Below are positions 1 to 7,747 of a stretch of DNA of 15,739 nt, one piece after another. This stretch comes from Helicobacteraceae bacterium (lineage in GTDB: Bacteria > Campylobacterota > Campylobacteria > Campylobacterales > SZUA-545). The stretch spans positions 1-15,739 of the forward strand of contig JAISRI010000123.1 in the NCBI GenBank assembly GCA_031273735.1, written 5' to 3'. Under the pieces are notes generated by a model, which saw nothing but the letters and a program-made list of their open reading frames with translations, had not been told where the DNA came from and did not search any database. A program made the position numbers and the translations under genes. Position 1 is the stretch's first letter, and the number at the start of each line of letters is the position of its first letter.

Positions 1-5
1 CCTCT

Positions 6-2492
6 ATGTTCGGCGATAGTATCAAACTAGATAGGATTGACGCGGCAATAGAGTTTCTAGGAGCGCGGGACGCTATGGCGTTGCAAGAGGTTGCGCGGCT
101 AGTCCGAAATAACGAGGCGGGAACGCTCGGCATAGGAGAGAGAGGTAGCGCAATCTACTCCCACCCGATAGCGGGCAAGAGCTTAGCGGGCGCGGCGTTT
201 GGTTTCGAGGAGGACGAAAACGGGAATATCGTTTATAACCCCGCGAAAGGTTTAATGGGCGCGGCTGTTGGATTTGGAGCAAGTAGAGCGATAGGCTCTA
301 AGCTAACCCCGCAAACTCTTAAAGCGCAAACGACAGCGGTTAAACCTAATATCGGCGGGACGGTTAAAAGCGGAACGGGCGCGATAAAAGAACAAGGCGC
401 GGATATAAAAGGAATATTCGCGGGCGAGAGAGCGGCGAACGCTCCTCTATCGCCTCTTGCGAAAGCCAAAGAATTAACGCTCGAAGGCAAAGACGAAAAG
501 AGGATTTTCAGTCAAACGGGTTGGTATAAAGACAAAGACGGCAAGTGGAAGTTTGAAATCGACGATAGCGCGATGGAAATAAGAAACGCGCTATTAACAA
601 AAATGCGCTATAGAGGCAAAGAGGTTAAACTAGGCGACGTCGTTAAACACGCAAAGCTATTCGAGCGTTACCCGCAACTAAAAAATTATAGGGTTGATGA
701 AGTCCCTTTCGCAAGCTATTACGACGCGGCGTATGACGATGTCAATAAGGCGCTTTTAATAAAAAACTCCGTTGATAAGACGGCGCTCGCGCACGAGATA
801 CAGCACGCCGTTCAGCATATAGAGGGCTTCGCCAAAGGCGGCGATATTATAGACGGGCGGCGTATCGCTTACGAGAAGCTAACGCCCAAAGATAAAGAGA
901 TAATCGCGGCGGATATTGCCAAAGAGGTATTTTGGGAATATCCACTCGGTATGAGAAATATGAATTTGGACGTTCTTGGCGAAATCGCCAAGGACGAAAC
1001 GCGAGGAACGGGGGTTCCCGCTAAGGACGTTCTGGAGCTACTCAAAAATAAAAGCGCGGACGAAATCAAAGAAATAGCGAAATCGCCATACCCGCGCCCA
1101 AACGGCTTCGCCGAATACAGAAAGCTACACGGCGAAGCGGAAGCGAGAGCGGTCGAAGCGCGAATCGGTATGAACGCCGAAAAACGAGCCGAGACGTTTC
1201 CATATAAGAGCTTCGACGTTAATCCCGAAGAAACGCATATAAATTTCCACAAGCGTTTGGCGGCGAGCATTAAAGATAAAGCGCGGCTAGGCGCAGGCGA
1301 CGCGATAAAAACCCTAAAGAGCGATTACGGCATAGGCTTCGAGGCGTTGGAGCATAACGGCGAATACGATACCTTTTGGTTTAAGCGCGTAGGCAAAGAA
1401 AAAGAGATTTTAGGACGCTACGGCGACGAAACGCCGCAAAGCCTATTAAAGCGTATCGAGAACGAGGGCAAAGAGCTTGTCTATATTACGAGAAAGATTA
1501 AACCCGACGAGTTAAAGGCGATAGACGGCTCTAACAAGCGTATTCCCGTCCGTAAAGTTTCAAAAGAGGAGCTAAGTAAAATCCGCGAGGGTTTTAAGAA
1601 AGAGGGCATAGAGCTTGGCGAGTTCAAATATCCCGATAACGTCGAGCATACGATCGACGGCTATCAGGTAAGACATACGCTTAACCAACACGGCGCTATT
1701 CCCAAAGAAACGCAAAGGCAACAAACGCCTATCACGCTTGAACATATAGCGAGGTATATGGATATTGTGGAAAACCCCGATCGGGTTAGTTACGGGGCAA
1801 CGCGCAATCAAACTCCCGCTATTCGTTATACCAAAGAGGTTAATGGAAAAGCCGTCGTGGTCGAGGAGGTAAGAACGGGTAAAGACGAATTGGCTTTCTT
1901 TGATATGTATATTAAAGAAAAAGGAACGCCGACGCTTATGCTTGAAAAAGAGAGGGCTAGGGAAGCGATAGACCCTTCTCTCAACGTCCAAAACCGACTA
2001 CCTTATTCAGGTAGCGAGATAATGCCTACCGCAAAGAAAACGGCAGACGCCTCTCTGTCTTTGCCTTATTCGGGCAACGAGCCAGCTTCTACCGCCAATA
2101 ATAAAACGATAGACCCCGCTCTAACGTCTAAAAACCGAACTCCGCCTTATTCGGGCGGCGAGTTAGTGCCTACCGCAAAGAAAACTATACCGCAGGCTAA
2201 CTTAAAGAGTCAAGCTACAACGCCCGCCGCCGCTTCAAAACCTACGAGCGAAGCAAAACCGATAAAGCCGCAAGGTTTGGATTTGGCAAAGGCGTTTGCT
2301 CCGATTGGAGCGGCTGGAGCGGCTTATGAGGCAATGCGAGCAAGGCAAGAAAACGATCGTAAGCATAATCTACACGCCGCTATAGAGGGCAGAACCCACC
2401 CGAACGATAAAGCGAACAATATCGATTGGAAAGGTTTAGGCGCGGTATTAGCCAATATCGGACAATTAAGACAAAGGAGCGTAAATGCGTAA
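6..2492 (+). CDS. Phage/mobile-element polyvalent protein with zincin-like and nuclease-toxin-like domains (5' end possibly outside window)
   Basis: Reads as 828 residues from the ATG at 6. The frame is open to the window edge, so the true start may lie upstream. Residues 38-100 are a Gly/Ala-rich segment (GIGERGSAIYSHPIAG) of a kind seen in large phage proteins. Residues about 168-390 resemble a 'large polyvalent protein-associated' domain: GWYKDKDGKWKFEI, then HEIQH at 263-267, a zincin-type HExxH motif. The later GEAEARAVEARIG at 376-388 could supply a third metal ligand. Residues about 550-640 resemble the phage barnase/EndoU/colicin/RelE-like (PBECR) nuclease families: RHTLNQHG, then IVENPDRVSYG, IRYTKEVNG and EEVRTGKDEL. 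Residues 656-727 hold three imperfect repeats around PYSGxE...PTAKKT. The family is inferred from motif memory. Such proteins are usually phage- or element-encoded and may be injected or act as toxins. No other phage gene is visible in the window. Confidence 0.75.
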   Translation: MFGDSIKLDRIDAAIEFLGARDAMALQEVARLVRNNEAGTLGIGERGSAIYSHPIAGKSLAGAAFGFEEDENGNIVYNPAKGLMGAAVGFGASRAIGSKLTPQTLKAQTTAVKPNIGGTVKSGTGAIKEQGADIKGIFAGERAANAPLSPLAKAKELTLEGKDEKRIFSQTGWYKDKDGKWKFEIDDSAMEIRNALLTKMRYRGKEVKLGDVVKHAKLFERYPQLKNYRVDEVPFASYYDAAYDDVNKALLIKNSVDKTALAHEIQHAVQHIEGFAKGGDIIDGRRIAYEKLTPKDKEIIAADIAKEVFWEYPLGMRNMNLDVLGEIAKDETRGTGVPAKDVLELLKNKSADEIKEIAKSPYPRPNGFAEYRKLHGEAEARAVEARIGMNAEKRAETFPYKSFDVNPEETHINFHKRLAASIKDKARLGAGDAIKTLKSDYGIGFEALEHNGEYDTFWFKRVGKEKEILGRYGDETPQSLLKRIENEGKELVYITRKIKPDELKAIDGSNKRIPVRKVSKEELSKIREGFKKEGIELGEFKYPDNVEHTIDGYQVRHTLNQHGAIPKETQRQQTPITLEHIARYMDIVENPDRVSYGATRNQTPAIRYTKEVNGKAVVVEEVRTGKDELAFFDMYIKEKGTPTLMLEKERAREAIDPSLNVQNRLPYSGSEIMPTAKKTADASLSLPYSGNEPASTANNKTIDPALTSKNRTPPYSGGELVPTAKKTIPQANLKSQATTPAAASKPTSEAKPIKPQGLDLAKAFAPIGAAGAAYEAMRARQENDRKHNLHAAIEGRTHPNDKANNIDWKGLGAVLANIGQLRQRSVNA
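1971..2186 (+). repeat. Three imperfect in-frame repeats of about 72 bp (PYSGxE...TAKKT)
   Basis: Inside the polyvalent-protein gene, three consecutive units encode LPYSGSEIMPTAKKT, LPYSGNEPASTANNKT and PPYSGGELVPTAKKT. They are separated by IDPSL/IDPAL and NR-containing linkers. At DNA level each unit carries a ccttattc(a/g)gg core and a ctaccgc core. The repeats form a low-complexity, Pro/Ser/Thr-rich linker between the nuclease-like domain and the C-terminal tail. Confidence 0.7.
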
Positions 2493-2632
2493 AAGCGAAA
2501 CGACGATCGTATGTAACGTTATTAGCGGCGGCGAACTTAACCGCTGCGTCAAAGCCAGATTTGGCTAAGGCGTTTGCGCCGATCGGAGCGGTTGGCGGAG
2601 ATTTAACCGCTAGGAGCGTTCGGTCATCTTAA
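2485..2632 (+). pseudogene. Decayed partial duplicate of the polyvalent-protein 3' end
   Basis: Frame 2 of 2558-2600 encodes DLAKAFAPIGAVGG, nearly identical to DLAKAFAPIGAAGA at residues 759-772 of the preceding gene. The DNA of 2280-2322 and 2558-2600 aligns with only a few substitutions. The upstream AAASKP-like residues are echoed too (AAANLTAASKP). An ATG at 2485 overlaps the end of the preceding gene and has an AAAGGAG ribosome-binding site, but it opens a frame that stops after 27 codons, while the similar peptide is in another frame. This is best read as a frameshifted or truncated remnant of a second copy, or as a recombination scar. No intact product is supported. Confidence 0.5.
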
Positions 2633-2900
2633 GAGAGCGATCCATTAACCGCATAATCGTAATATGGGGATACGCCCACCGCCAGTTAGAACCAATACTA
2701 TGTGGGTAAGCTATAAGCCGAAGCTAACGCTTTGCGTCTTTGGGCGATATTTTCGATGGACGTTAAACAATTAGGCTAAATTGACCTTATCTTTAGGCTT
2801 CGCGCCGCAGTCGAATTGCATTGCTCGCGATCGACGTAACCAAAAGGGTTTGTCGGTAGTCGTTACAAAGAAACCCAAATTCAAAATCGCTAGTTTAAGC
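2633..2900. other. Intergenic region, no gene recognised
   Basis: This is the core of a roughly 480-bp gap between the mobile-element gene and FTR1. I see no credible coding frame, tRNA or repeat array. The only local structure noted is a weak CCCAC/GTGGG pairing (2675-2679 with 2702-2706). It may hold the boundary of an integrated element, but no attachment-site duplication can be tested inside this window. Confidence 0.5.
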
Positions 2901-2905
2901 AAAAA

Positions 2906-2916
2906 TGATATACAAT
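2906..2916 (+). promoter_or_regulatory. Probable extended -10 promoter of the iron-uptake cluster
   Basis: TGATATACAAT at 2906-2916 fits an extended -10 element (TG, one base, then TATACA) about 55 bp before the FTR1 start. No convincing -35 box is seen, as is common in Campylobacterota. The Fur-box-like palindrome begins 7 bp downstream, at the expected transcription start. Confidence 0.5.
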
Positions 2917-2922
2917 TATTGC

Positions 2923-2941
2923 GATACTGATTATCAGCTTC
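2923..2941. promoter_or_regulatory. Candidate Fur box before FTR1
   Basis: GATACTGATTATCAGCTTC matches the classical 19-bp Fur consensus at 14 of 19 positions. Its core CTGATTATCAG is an 11-bp inverted repeat with a single central base. It overlaps the expected transcription start of the cluster, so iron-loaded Fur bound here would block transcription. That matches the known iron repression of the homologous Campylobacter locus. Binding itself is inferred. Confidence 0.55.
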
Positions 2942-2969
2942 GTGATATTGAGAATGAGGGAGCAATTTG

Positions 2970-4424
2970 ATGAAAAGACTAATGTTATCCGTAACCTTTT
3001 ATTTTCTGCCGCTGGTTTCTGCCTACGCGCAAGTCGACGCGGAGTGGATCGCGGCTAAAGAAGGGGTTTTAAGCGAACTAAACGCGGCGTATGATTCTTA
3101 CGTCGCAAAAGACGCGCAAACCGCCAAAAGCAGGATCGACGGCGCGTTTGAACGACTGCCCGAAAAATACCGCGAAGAGATGGAGCGGCATTTCGACGAC
3201 TTTCGTTACATTATAGACAACGACGAAAGCCCCGATAACGCAAAAACGCAAATCGGCGCGATAGCGGACATTTTAAGTATTCTTGGAGGCGAAAAGAGCG
3301 CGTCAGATCGCAAAGAGTTTGCCAACTGGAACGAGATTGTTTCCGAAATGGACAGCGTTCTAAGCTCCGCCTACGACGCACACGTAAAAGGCGATATTGC
3401 GAAGGCAAAAGAGCTAGTCAATAACGCCTATTTTGGCTACTACGAAAAATACGGCGTGGAACGCGCCACGCTCTCCAAAATATCGGGCAAACGCGCAAGC
3501 GTCGTCGAATATCAATTCGTCATTATCAAAAACGCTATGAGCGCCGAAAAAAGCGCTTCGGAGGTCAAGCGCGAAGTCGATCAGCTAACCGCTTGGCTCT
3601 ACGAGGACGCGAAACTGCTTGACGGCATCAAGATCGACGGTTGGGGCGCGTTTATCGCGGCGCTACTTATTATGTTGCGCGAAGGGGTCGAGGCGATCTT
3701 GGTCATAGCCGCGATCGTCGCCTATCTTGTCCGTTCCGGCAACGCAAAATACTCAAAACCCGTCTATGCGAGCGGGGTTTTAGCGATCCTGGCAAGCGTC
3801 GGTATGGCGTATCTGATCGCAAAAGTCATAACGATTAGCGGCGCGGCGCAGGAGATTGTAGAGGGCGTCGCTATGCTAACCGCCGTAGTAGTACTGTTTT
3901 TTGTGAGCAATTGGATGATCTCAAAGTCTAGCGAAGGGGCGTGGAAAAGCTATATCGAAGGCAAGGTAAAAAGCGCGATCACTAAAGGAAGCGTTTTTGC
4001 CTTGTCGTTCGCGGCGTTTCTTGCGGTTTTTCGAGAGGGCGCGGAGGTAATTTTATTTTTTCAAGCGCTTTTCGCGGAGTATAAGAGCTACGAACAGATG
4101 ATTTGGTTTGGTTTTGGCGCGGGTTGCGTGATTTTGGTCGCCGTTTTCGCGCTGATTCGCTTCGGATCGCTTCGCCTTCCTCTAAAGCCGTTTTTTATAG
4201 GAACGAGCATATTTATGTATCTGATATGCGTAGCCTTTGCGGGTGGCGGCGTTAAGGAGTTGCAAGAAGCCGACGCGGTTAGCGTTACGCCCGTTTCTTT
4301 TGCGCCCACAATCGATATTTTAGGCGTATATCCCACAGTAGAAACGCTAGTTCCGCAGATCGCGCTTTTGGCGTTGGCGGTATTCTCTTTTTTATACTAT
4401 TCAAGAAAGGCGAGTAAGGCGTAA
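2970..4424 (+). CDS. FTR1-family iron permease with periplasmic N-terminal domain
   Basis: An inner-membrane iron transporter, the homologue of C. jejuni Cj1658 and of E. coli FetM/EfeU-type permeases. From the ATG at 2970 it has a signal peptide (MKRLMLSVTFYFLPLVSAYA). A TTG lies directly before this ATG, but the GAGGG site at 2956-2960 serves the ATG with a 9-nt spacing. Residues about 22-220 form a helical periplasmic domain with two related halves, each opening with an AAYDSYV- or SAYDAHV-type segment. The C-terminal permease half has about seven membrane spans. It carries the two REXXE iron-binding motifs: REGVE at about 237-241 and REGAE at about 355-359. It heads the cluster behind a Fur-like site and is followed 142 bp later by P19, its periplasmic iron partner. 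It is shorter than some FTR1 proteins with larger N-terminal domains. Substrate (ferric, perhaps ferrous iron) is inferred from the family. Confidence 0.93.
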   Translation: MKRLMLSVTFYFLPLVSAYAQVDAEWIAAKEGVLSELNAAYDSYVAKDAQTAKSRIDGAFERLPEKYREEMERHFDDFRYIIDNDESPDNAKTQIGAIADILSILGGEKSASDRKEFANWNEIVSEMDSVLSSAYDAHVKGDIAKAKELVNNAYFGYYEKYGVERATLSKISGKRASVVEYQFVIIKNAMSAEKSASEVKREVDQLTAWLYEDAKLLDGIKIDGWGAFIAALLIMLREGVEAILVIAAIVAYLVRSGNAKYSKPVYASGVLAILASVGMAYLIAKVITISGAAQEIVEGVAMLTAVVVLFFVSNWMISKSSEGAWKSYIEGKVKSAITKGSVFALSFAAFLAVFREGAEVILFFQALFAEYKSYEQMIWFGFGAGCVILVAVFALIRFGSLRLPLKPFFIGTSIFMYLICVAFAGGGVKELQEADAVSVTPVSFAPTIDILGVYPTVETLVPQIALLALAVFSFLYYSRKASKA

Positions 4425-4566
4425 TGGCTTCCTCTTTTATAAAAGTCCATCCGCCGTAAGTCGAATGGATTTTGTTCGGATCGATTTTAGGTTTCGGTTT
4501 AACGTTTTTAAGCCGTAATTAAACGTCTCTTTTTAAGAGATTGTAATCATATTTTGGAGGATCAAA
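4425..4566 (+). promoter_or_regulatory. FTR1-P19 spacer with small hairpin and strong P19 ribosome-binding site
   Basis: The 142-bp spacer contains a short hairpin, TCTCTT/AAGAGA (4526-4531 with 4535-4540). GGAGG at 4556-4560 lies six bases before the P19 ATG. This is the strongest Shine-Dalgarno in the cluster and suits the high abundance expected of a periplasmic metal-binding protein. TAATCAT near 4543 resembles a Fur half-site, but no full box is present. A second promoter here is possible but not demonstrated. Confidence 0.4.
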
Positions 4567-5148
4567 ATGACCTTAGTTTCAAAAGTTTTCTTGGCGGGCG
4601 CTCTGGCTGTATTGCCTAGCGCCTCTTTCGCGGCGGACGATGCGCACGTTCACCCTTCCGAAGCGGCGGGCTTTGAAGAGTTCCCGCTTGGCGACGAATT
4701 CGACGTAGGACCTTTGCACATCGCGGGCGTATATTTTCAGCCCGTCGATATGGAGCCTAAAACTCTAGCGGGCAATCTTGCCAAAAACAAGGCGGATATG
4801 CATATGGAAGCGGATATTTCCGCAAATAAAGAAGGGACAAAACTTGGCTTTGGCGAAGGCGACTTTGTTCCTTTCCTTTCCGTGAAATACAAGATTCAAA
4901 AAGACGGTAGCAAAAAAGTGCAAGAAGGCACCTTTATGCCTATGAGCGCGAGCGACGGTCCTCACTACGGCAACAACATCAAACTTGACGGCGCGGGAAC
5001 GTATAAAATCACCTTTATCGTCGAAAACCCCTCGAAGTCGTCGGGCTATTTGCTACACGTCGATAAAGAGACGGGCGTAGACGGCAGATTTTGGGATAAG
5101 CCTATCGAAGTTAGCTGGGACTTCAAATGGACTCCGCGCAAGTGGTAA
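4567..5148 (+). CDS. p19: P19 periplasmic iron/copper-binding protein
   Basis: Periplasmic P19 protein (Tp34/FetP family), 193 residues. It binds copper and iron and works with FTR1 in iron acquisition. The N-terminus is a signal peptide (MTLVSKVFLAGALAVLPSASFA), with cleavage likely before ADDAHVH. Family metal-site motifs are visible: QPVDMEP (58-64), ADMHME (76-81) and the histidine in GPHYGNN (131-137). The conserved C-terminal VSWDFKW is also present (183-189). Length is typical for the family. The N-terminus of the mature protein has extra histidines (HVH at 27-29). The ATG follows a strong GGAGG site. It is placed exactly as in C. jejuni (cj1659), between FTR1 and the DUF2318 gene, but a hairpin terminator follows it. 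That may set P19 level apart from that of the downstream transport proteins. Confidence 0.95.
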   Translation: MTLVSKVFLAGALAVLPSASFAADDAHVHPSEAAGFEEFPLGDEFDVGPLHIAGVYFQPVDMEPKTLAGNLAKNKADMHMEADISANKEGTKLGFGEGDFVPFLSVKYKIQKDGSKKVQEGTFMPMSASDGPHYGNNIKLDGAGTYKITFIVENPSKSSGYLLHVDKETGVDGRFWDKPIEVSWDFKWTPRKW

Positions 5149-5178
5149 AATAGAGTATAATTCTCGTTTTAGTCTCAA

Positions 5179-5217
5179 AAAACGCCCTGATCGACGTTAC
5201 GCCGATCGGGGCGTTTT
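5179..5217 (+). terminator. Strong hairpin terminator/attenuator after P19
   Basis: AAAACGCCCTGATCG (5179-5193) pairs with CGATCGGGGCGTTTT (5203-5217). This gives a 15-bp stem with one G-U wobble, a 9-nt loop, an A-run before and a T-run after. The symmetry could allow termination in both directions. It lies 30 bp after the P19 stop and before the rest of the iron cluster, so it probably acts as a partial terminator. Confidence 0.8.
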
Positions 5218-5246
5218 GCGCTAATCGACGTTTTGAAAGGTAGAAA

Positions 5247-6482
5247 TTGCTTCACTATTTAGTTAATGTTATAGATACGCTTTTTTTCACGATTATTTTA
5301 ATCGCTATTACGCTTGGTATTTACGCGAAATCGATAAACTCAAAAGCGCTGTCTATTAGCGTCTCTTTGGGCTTTTTCGTCGCTCTTGCCGTAGCTATTA
5401 TAAGGCTATACGCGCCAAAATCGCTAACGCGAGAGTATTACGATCTATCCGTATCGATCCCGCTTATTATTTTCCTGATCGCTTTAACGATTATTATCGC
5501 TTTTCGATCGCGCTTAGAAAGATTTAATCTATTAACGAGCGCTATCGTTCTTCCGTCGCTATTTTTAGCGATCGCCTACTCTATGCCAGATATTTTTATC
5601 TATCCGTTCGAGTTTGCAAACGGGCTAGACAACATCTACGATCGCGAATTCGGGCTTAGGGTATTCGGATATAGCCTGCCGATTTTAACGCTGATCGTTC
5701 TTTGTTATTGCGTTTATAAAATATCGTTTAACGCGCCCAAAGAGATATTAACTTTTTCCTCCGTTTTTATTTTTATCTTAGTTATAGTTAGCAAACTGAT
5801 AACGACCTTTTTTATCCTTTATGGACGCAGAATGATCCCAGATTACGATTGGCTGACGGACGTAGCTTTTTTTATAGAGGATCGCGCGGATATAATTTTC
5901 TACCTTGTCTGCGCTTTTGCCGCGTTAATAGCGCTTTCTTTATATCTATGGGATAAACTGCAAACTTTCGAGGGGGCAAACCCCGCGATCATAAGAAAAA
6001 AGATCGCCGATTCAAGAAAAAGACGGCGTTTTGTTTTTTTAACCTTTTTCTTTTTAATTTGCGCGGCGCTATTTTCAAAGGGCGGCGCGTGGCTAAACAA
6101 AGAGAACATAGAGCTTTCGCCGTTGATTAGCGTTAGCGATAAAGAGGGCGTAATATCGTTTTCGCTAGATGAGTTTGACGACGGACATTTACGAAGATAC
6201 GTTTATAAAACCAAGAGCGGAACGGACGTTAAATTTCTTATTATTAAGAAAAAACGCGGCGGCTATGGCGTAGGGTTAGACGCTTGCGAAATATGCGGCG
6301 TAAGCGGCTATTACGAAGACGATGATAAGGTTATCTGCTCGCGTTGCGGCGTAGCGATTAACACCGCCACAATCGGCTTTCGCGGCGGCTGCAACCCGAT
6401 ACCTTTCGCTTACGAGATCACAAACTCTATGCTTAATATCTACGTCTCTACGCTAGAGGAAGAGGAAGGTAGGTTCAAATAA
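5247..6482 (+). CDS. DUF2318 membrane protein of the P19/FTR1 iron system
   Basis: Homologue of C. jejuni Cj1660: a multi-span inner-membrane protein of 411 residues with a C-terminal DUF2318 domain. About seven or eight hydrophobic segments fill residues 1-285. After the last span (RRFVFLTFFFLICAALFSK) comes an exported-side domain holding CEICG (about 346-350), CSRCG (about 362-366) and the GGCNPIP motif near residue 380. These are the conserved cysteine pairs and GC-NPIP signature of the family, likely a metal or redox site. The start is a TTG: GAAAGG at 5235-5240 lies six bases before it, and the next methionine would remove several membrane spans. The stop overlaps the next gene's start (TAATG), which indicates translational coupling. 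In the pathway it is thought to help metal or electron handling for P19-bound iron. Exact chemistry is unknown. Confidence 0.9.
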   Translation: MLHYLVNVIDTLFFTIILIAITLGIYAKSINSKALSISVSLGFFVALAVAIIRLYAPKSLTREYYDLSVSIPLIIFLIALTIIIAFRSRLERFNLLTSAIVLPSLFLAIAYSMPDIFIYPFEFANGLDNIYDREFGLRVFGYSLPILTLIVLCYCVYKISFNAPKEILTFSSVFIFILVIVSKLITTFFILYGRRMIPDYDWLTDVAFFIEDRADIIFYLVCAFAALIALSLYLWDKLQTFEGANPAIIRKKIADSRKRRRFVFLTFFFLICAALFSKGGAWLNKENIELSPLISVSDKEGVISFSLDEFDDGHLRRYVYKTKSGTDVKFLIIKKKRGGYGVGLDACEICGVSGYYEDDDKVICSRCGVAINTATIGFRGGCNPIPFAYEITNSMLNIYVSTLEEEEGRFK

Positions 6483-7747
6483 TGTTTTTCCAAATGATCA
6501 AGGGCGCTTTTTCGCGGCAGAAAGGCAAGTTTTTAACAATCGCTTTAACGGTTGGTTTAGGCGTTTCGGTCGCAACGGCTATGTTAAACGCTATGTTTGA
6601 CGTAGGCGATAAGGTCAATCAAGAGCTAAGAGCCTACGGCGCTAATATAGTCGTTCGTCCGCGCTCCTTAGCGATCTTATCCGACGTTTATAGCGACGAA
6701 AAAGAGAGCGAGGAGTTTTCGGGCTTTATTTCTGAAAACGACGTATTGCAAGTAAAAACGATCTTTTGGGCGAATAATATAGTGGACTTTGCTCCGTTCT
6801 TGCCCGTTGATACGACTATTAACGGCGAAAAGTTTCGCCTTGTGGGAACGTGGTTTAATAAAACGATGAAACTGCCAACGGGCGACGAGGTTATTACGGG
6901 AATTATCAATCTAAAATCGTGGTGGCATATCGACGACGGCGAATGGATAAGCGACGATTCGACAAAAGAGGTTATGTTAGGGAGCGACGCCGCTAAAAAA
7001 TTAAAGCTAAAAACGGGCGATTACGTCGAAATAGAAGGAGAAAAATATCTCGTTAAAGGGGTCTTTTCCGCAGGAGGAAACGAAGACGGCGAAATATACA
7101 TACCGCTAAAAACCGCCCAAGAGATCTCTGGAAATTTCGATAAGGTTTCTTATATCGATCTTAGCGCTTTAACCACGCCCGCAAACGATCTGGCGCGTAA
7201 GGCGGCAAAAGACCCCGAAAATCTTTCGGTCGACGAGCGCGAAGTGTGGTATTGCACCGCCTATATTAGCTCTATCGTATTTCAGATAGAAGAGGCCTTG
7301 CCAAACGTTAGAGCTAAAGCGGTTTTGCAAATATCGGAATCCGAAGGTTCTATATTAAATAAAATTCAACTTCTTATGCTTCTGCTAACCGTTTTGGCGC
7401 TTGCCTGCTCCGCTTTAGGCGTTTCTAATCTCGTAACCTCTTACGTTATGGAAAAACGCGTAGAGTTCGGTTTGCTAAAGGCGATCGGCGCGCTTGATAT
7501 GGAGATTATCTTTATGGTATTGACGCAAGTTATGATCGCCGCCGCGCTTGGTTCGCTTGTCGGCTATTTCGCTGGATTGCAACTTGCCTCTCTTATAGGG
7601 CATATCGTCTTTAGCGCCAATATAGAACCAAATATATTAGCCGTTCCAATTCTCGTTTTTCTCGTAATTATTACCGTCGTTTTAGGTAGCGTGCCAGCTA
7701 TGAAAGTCTTACTATCGACGCGCCCCGCGGTTACGCTTCATGGCTAA
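6482..7747 (+). CDS. FtsX/MacB-type ABC transporter permease (Cj1661-like)
   Basis: An inner-membrane permease of 421 residues. It has one N-terminal span (about 17-39), a large MacB-like periplasmic domain (about 45-290) and three C-terminal spans forming the FtsX domain. MEKRVEFGLLKAIGA (about 324-338) is the typical cytoplasmic coupling stretch that meets the ATPase. It pairs with the next permease and the ATPase to form a MacB/Lol-like ABC module that accompanies P19/FTR1 in Campylobacter. The module probably drives a mechanical or export step in the periplasm rather than classical import, but its substrate is unknown. The start overlaps the stop of the DUF2318 gene by one base, with AGG-rich sequence eight bases upstream. 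The 3' end overlaps the next gene by eight bases. Confidence 0.9.
   Translation: MFFQMIKGAFSRQKGKFLTIALTVGLGVSVATAMLNAMFDVGDKVNQELRAYGANIVVRPRSLAILSDVYSDEKESEEFSGFISENDVLQVKTIFWANNIVDFAPFLPVDTTINGEKFRLVGTWFNKTMKLPTGDEVITGIINLKSWWHIDDGEWISDDSTKEVMLGSDAAKKLKLKTGDYVEIEGEKYLVKGVFSAGGNEDGEIYIPLKTAQEISGNFDKVSYIDLSALTTPANDLARKAAKDPENLSVDEREVWYCTAYISSIVFQIEEALPNVRAKAVLQISESEGSILNKIQLLMLLLTVLALACSALGVSNLVTSYVMEKRVEFGLLKAIGALDMEIIFMVLTQVMIAAALGSLVGYFAGLQLASLIGHIVFSANIEPNILAVPILVFLVIITVVLGSVPAMKVLLSTRPAVTLHG

Noticed and set aside
2660..2720. Possible tRNA or attachment site at the mobile-element edge
   Set aside because: No cloverleaf, anticodon arm or TTC loop could be drawn, and no direct repeat was found within the window to mark an integration site.
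2771..2965. 64-codon minus-strand frame upstream of FTR1
   Set aside because: It runs through the promoter and Fur-like site, has no ribosome-binding site and no recognisable features.
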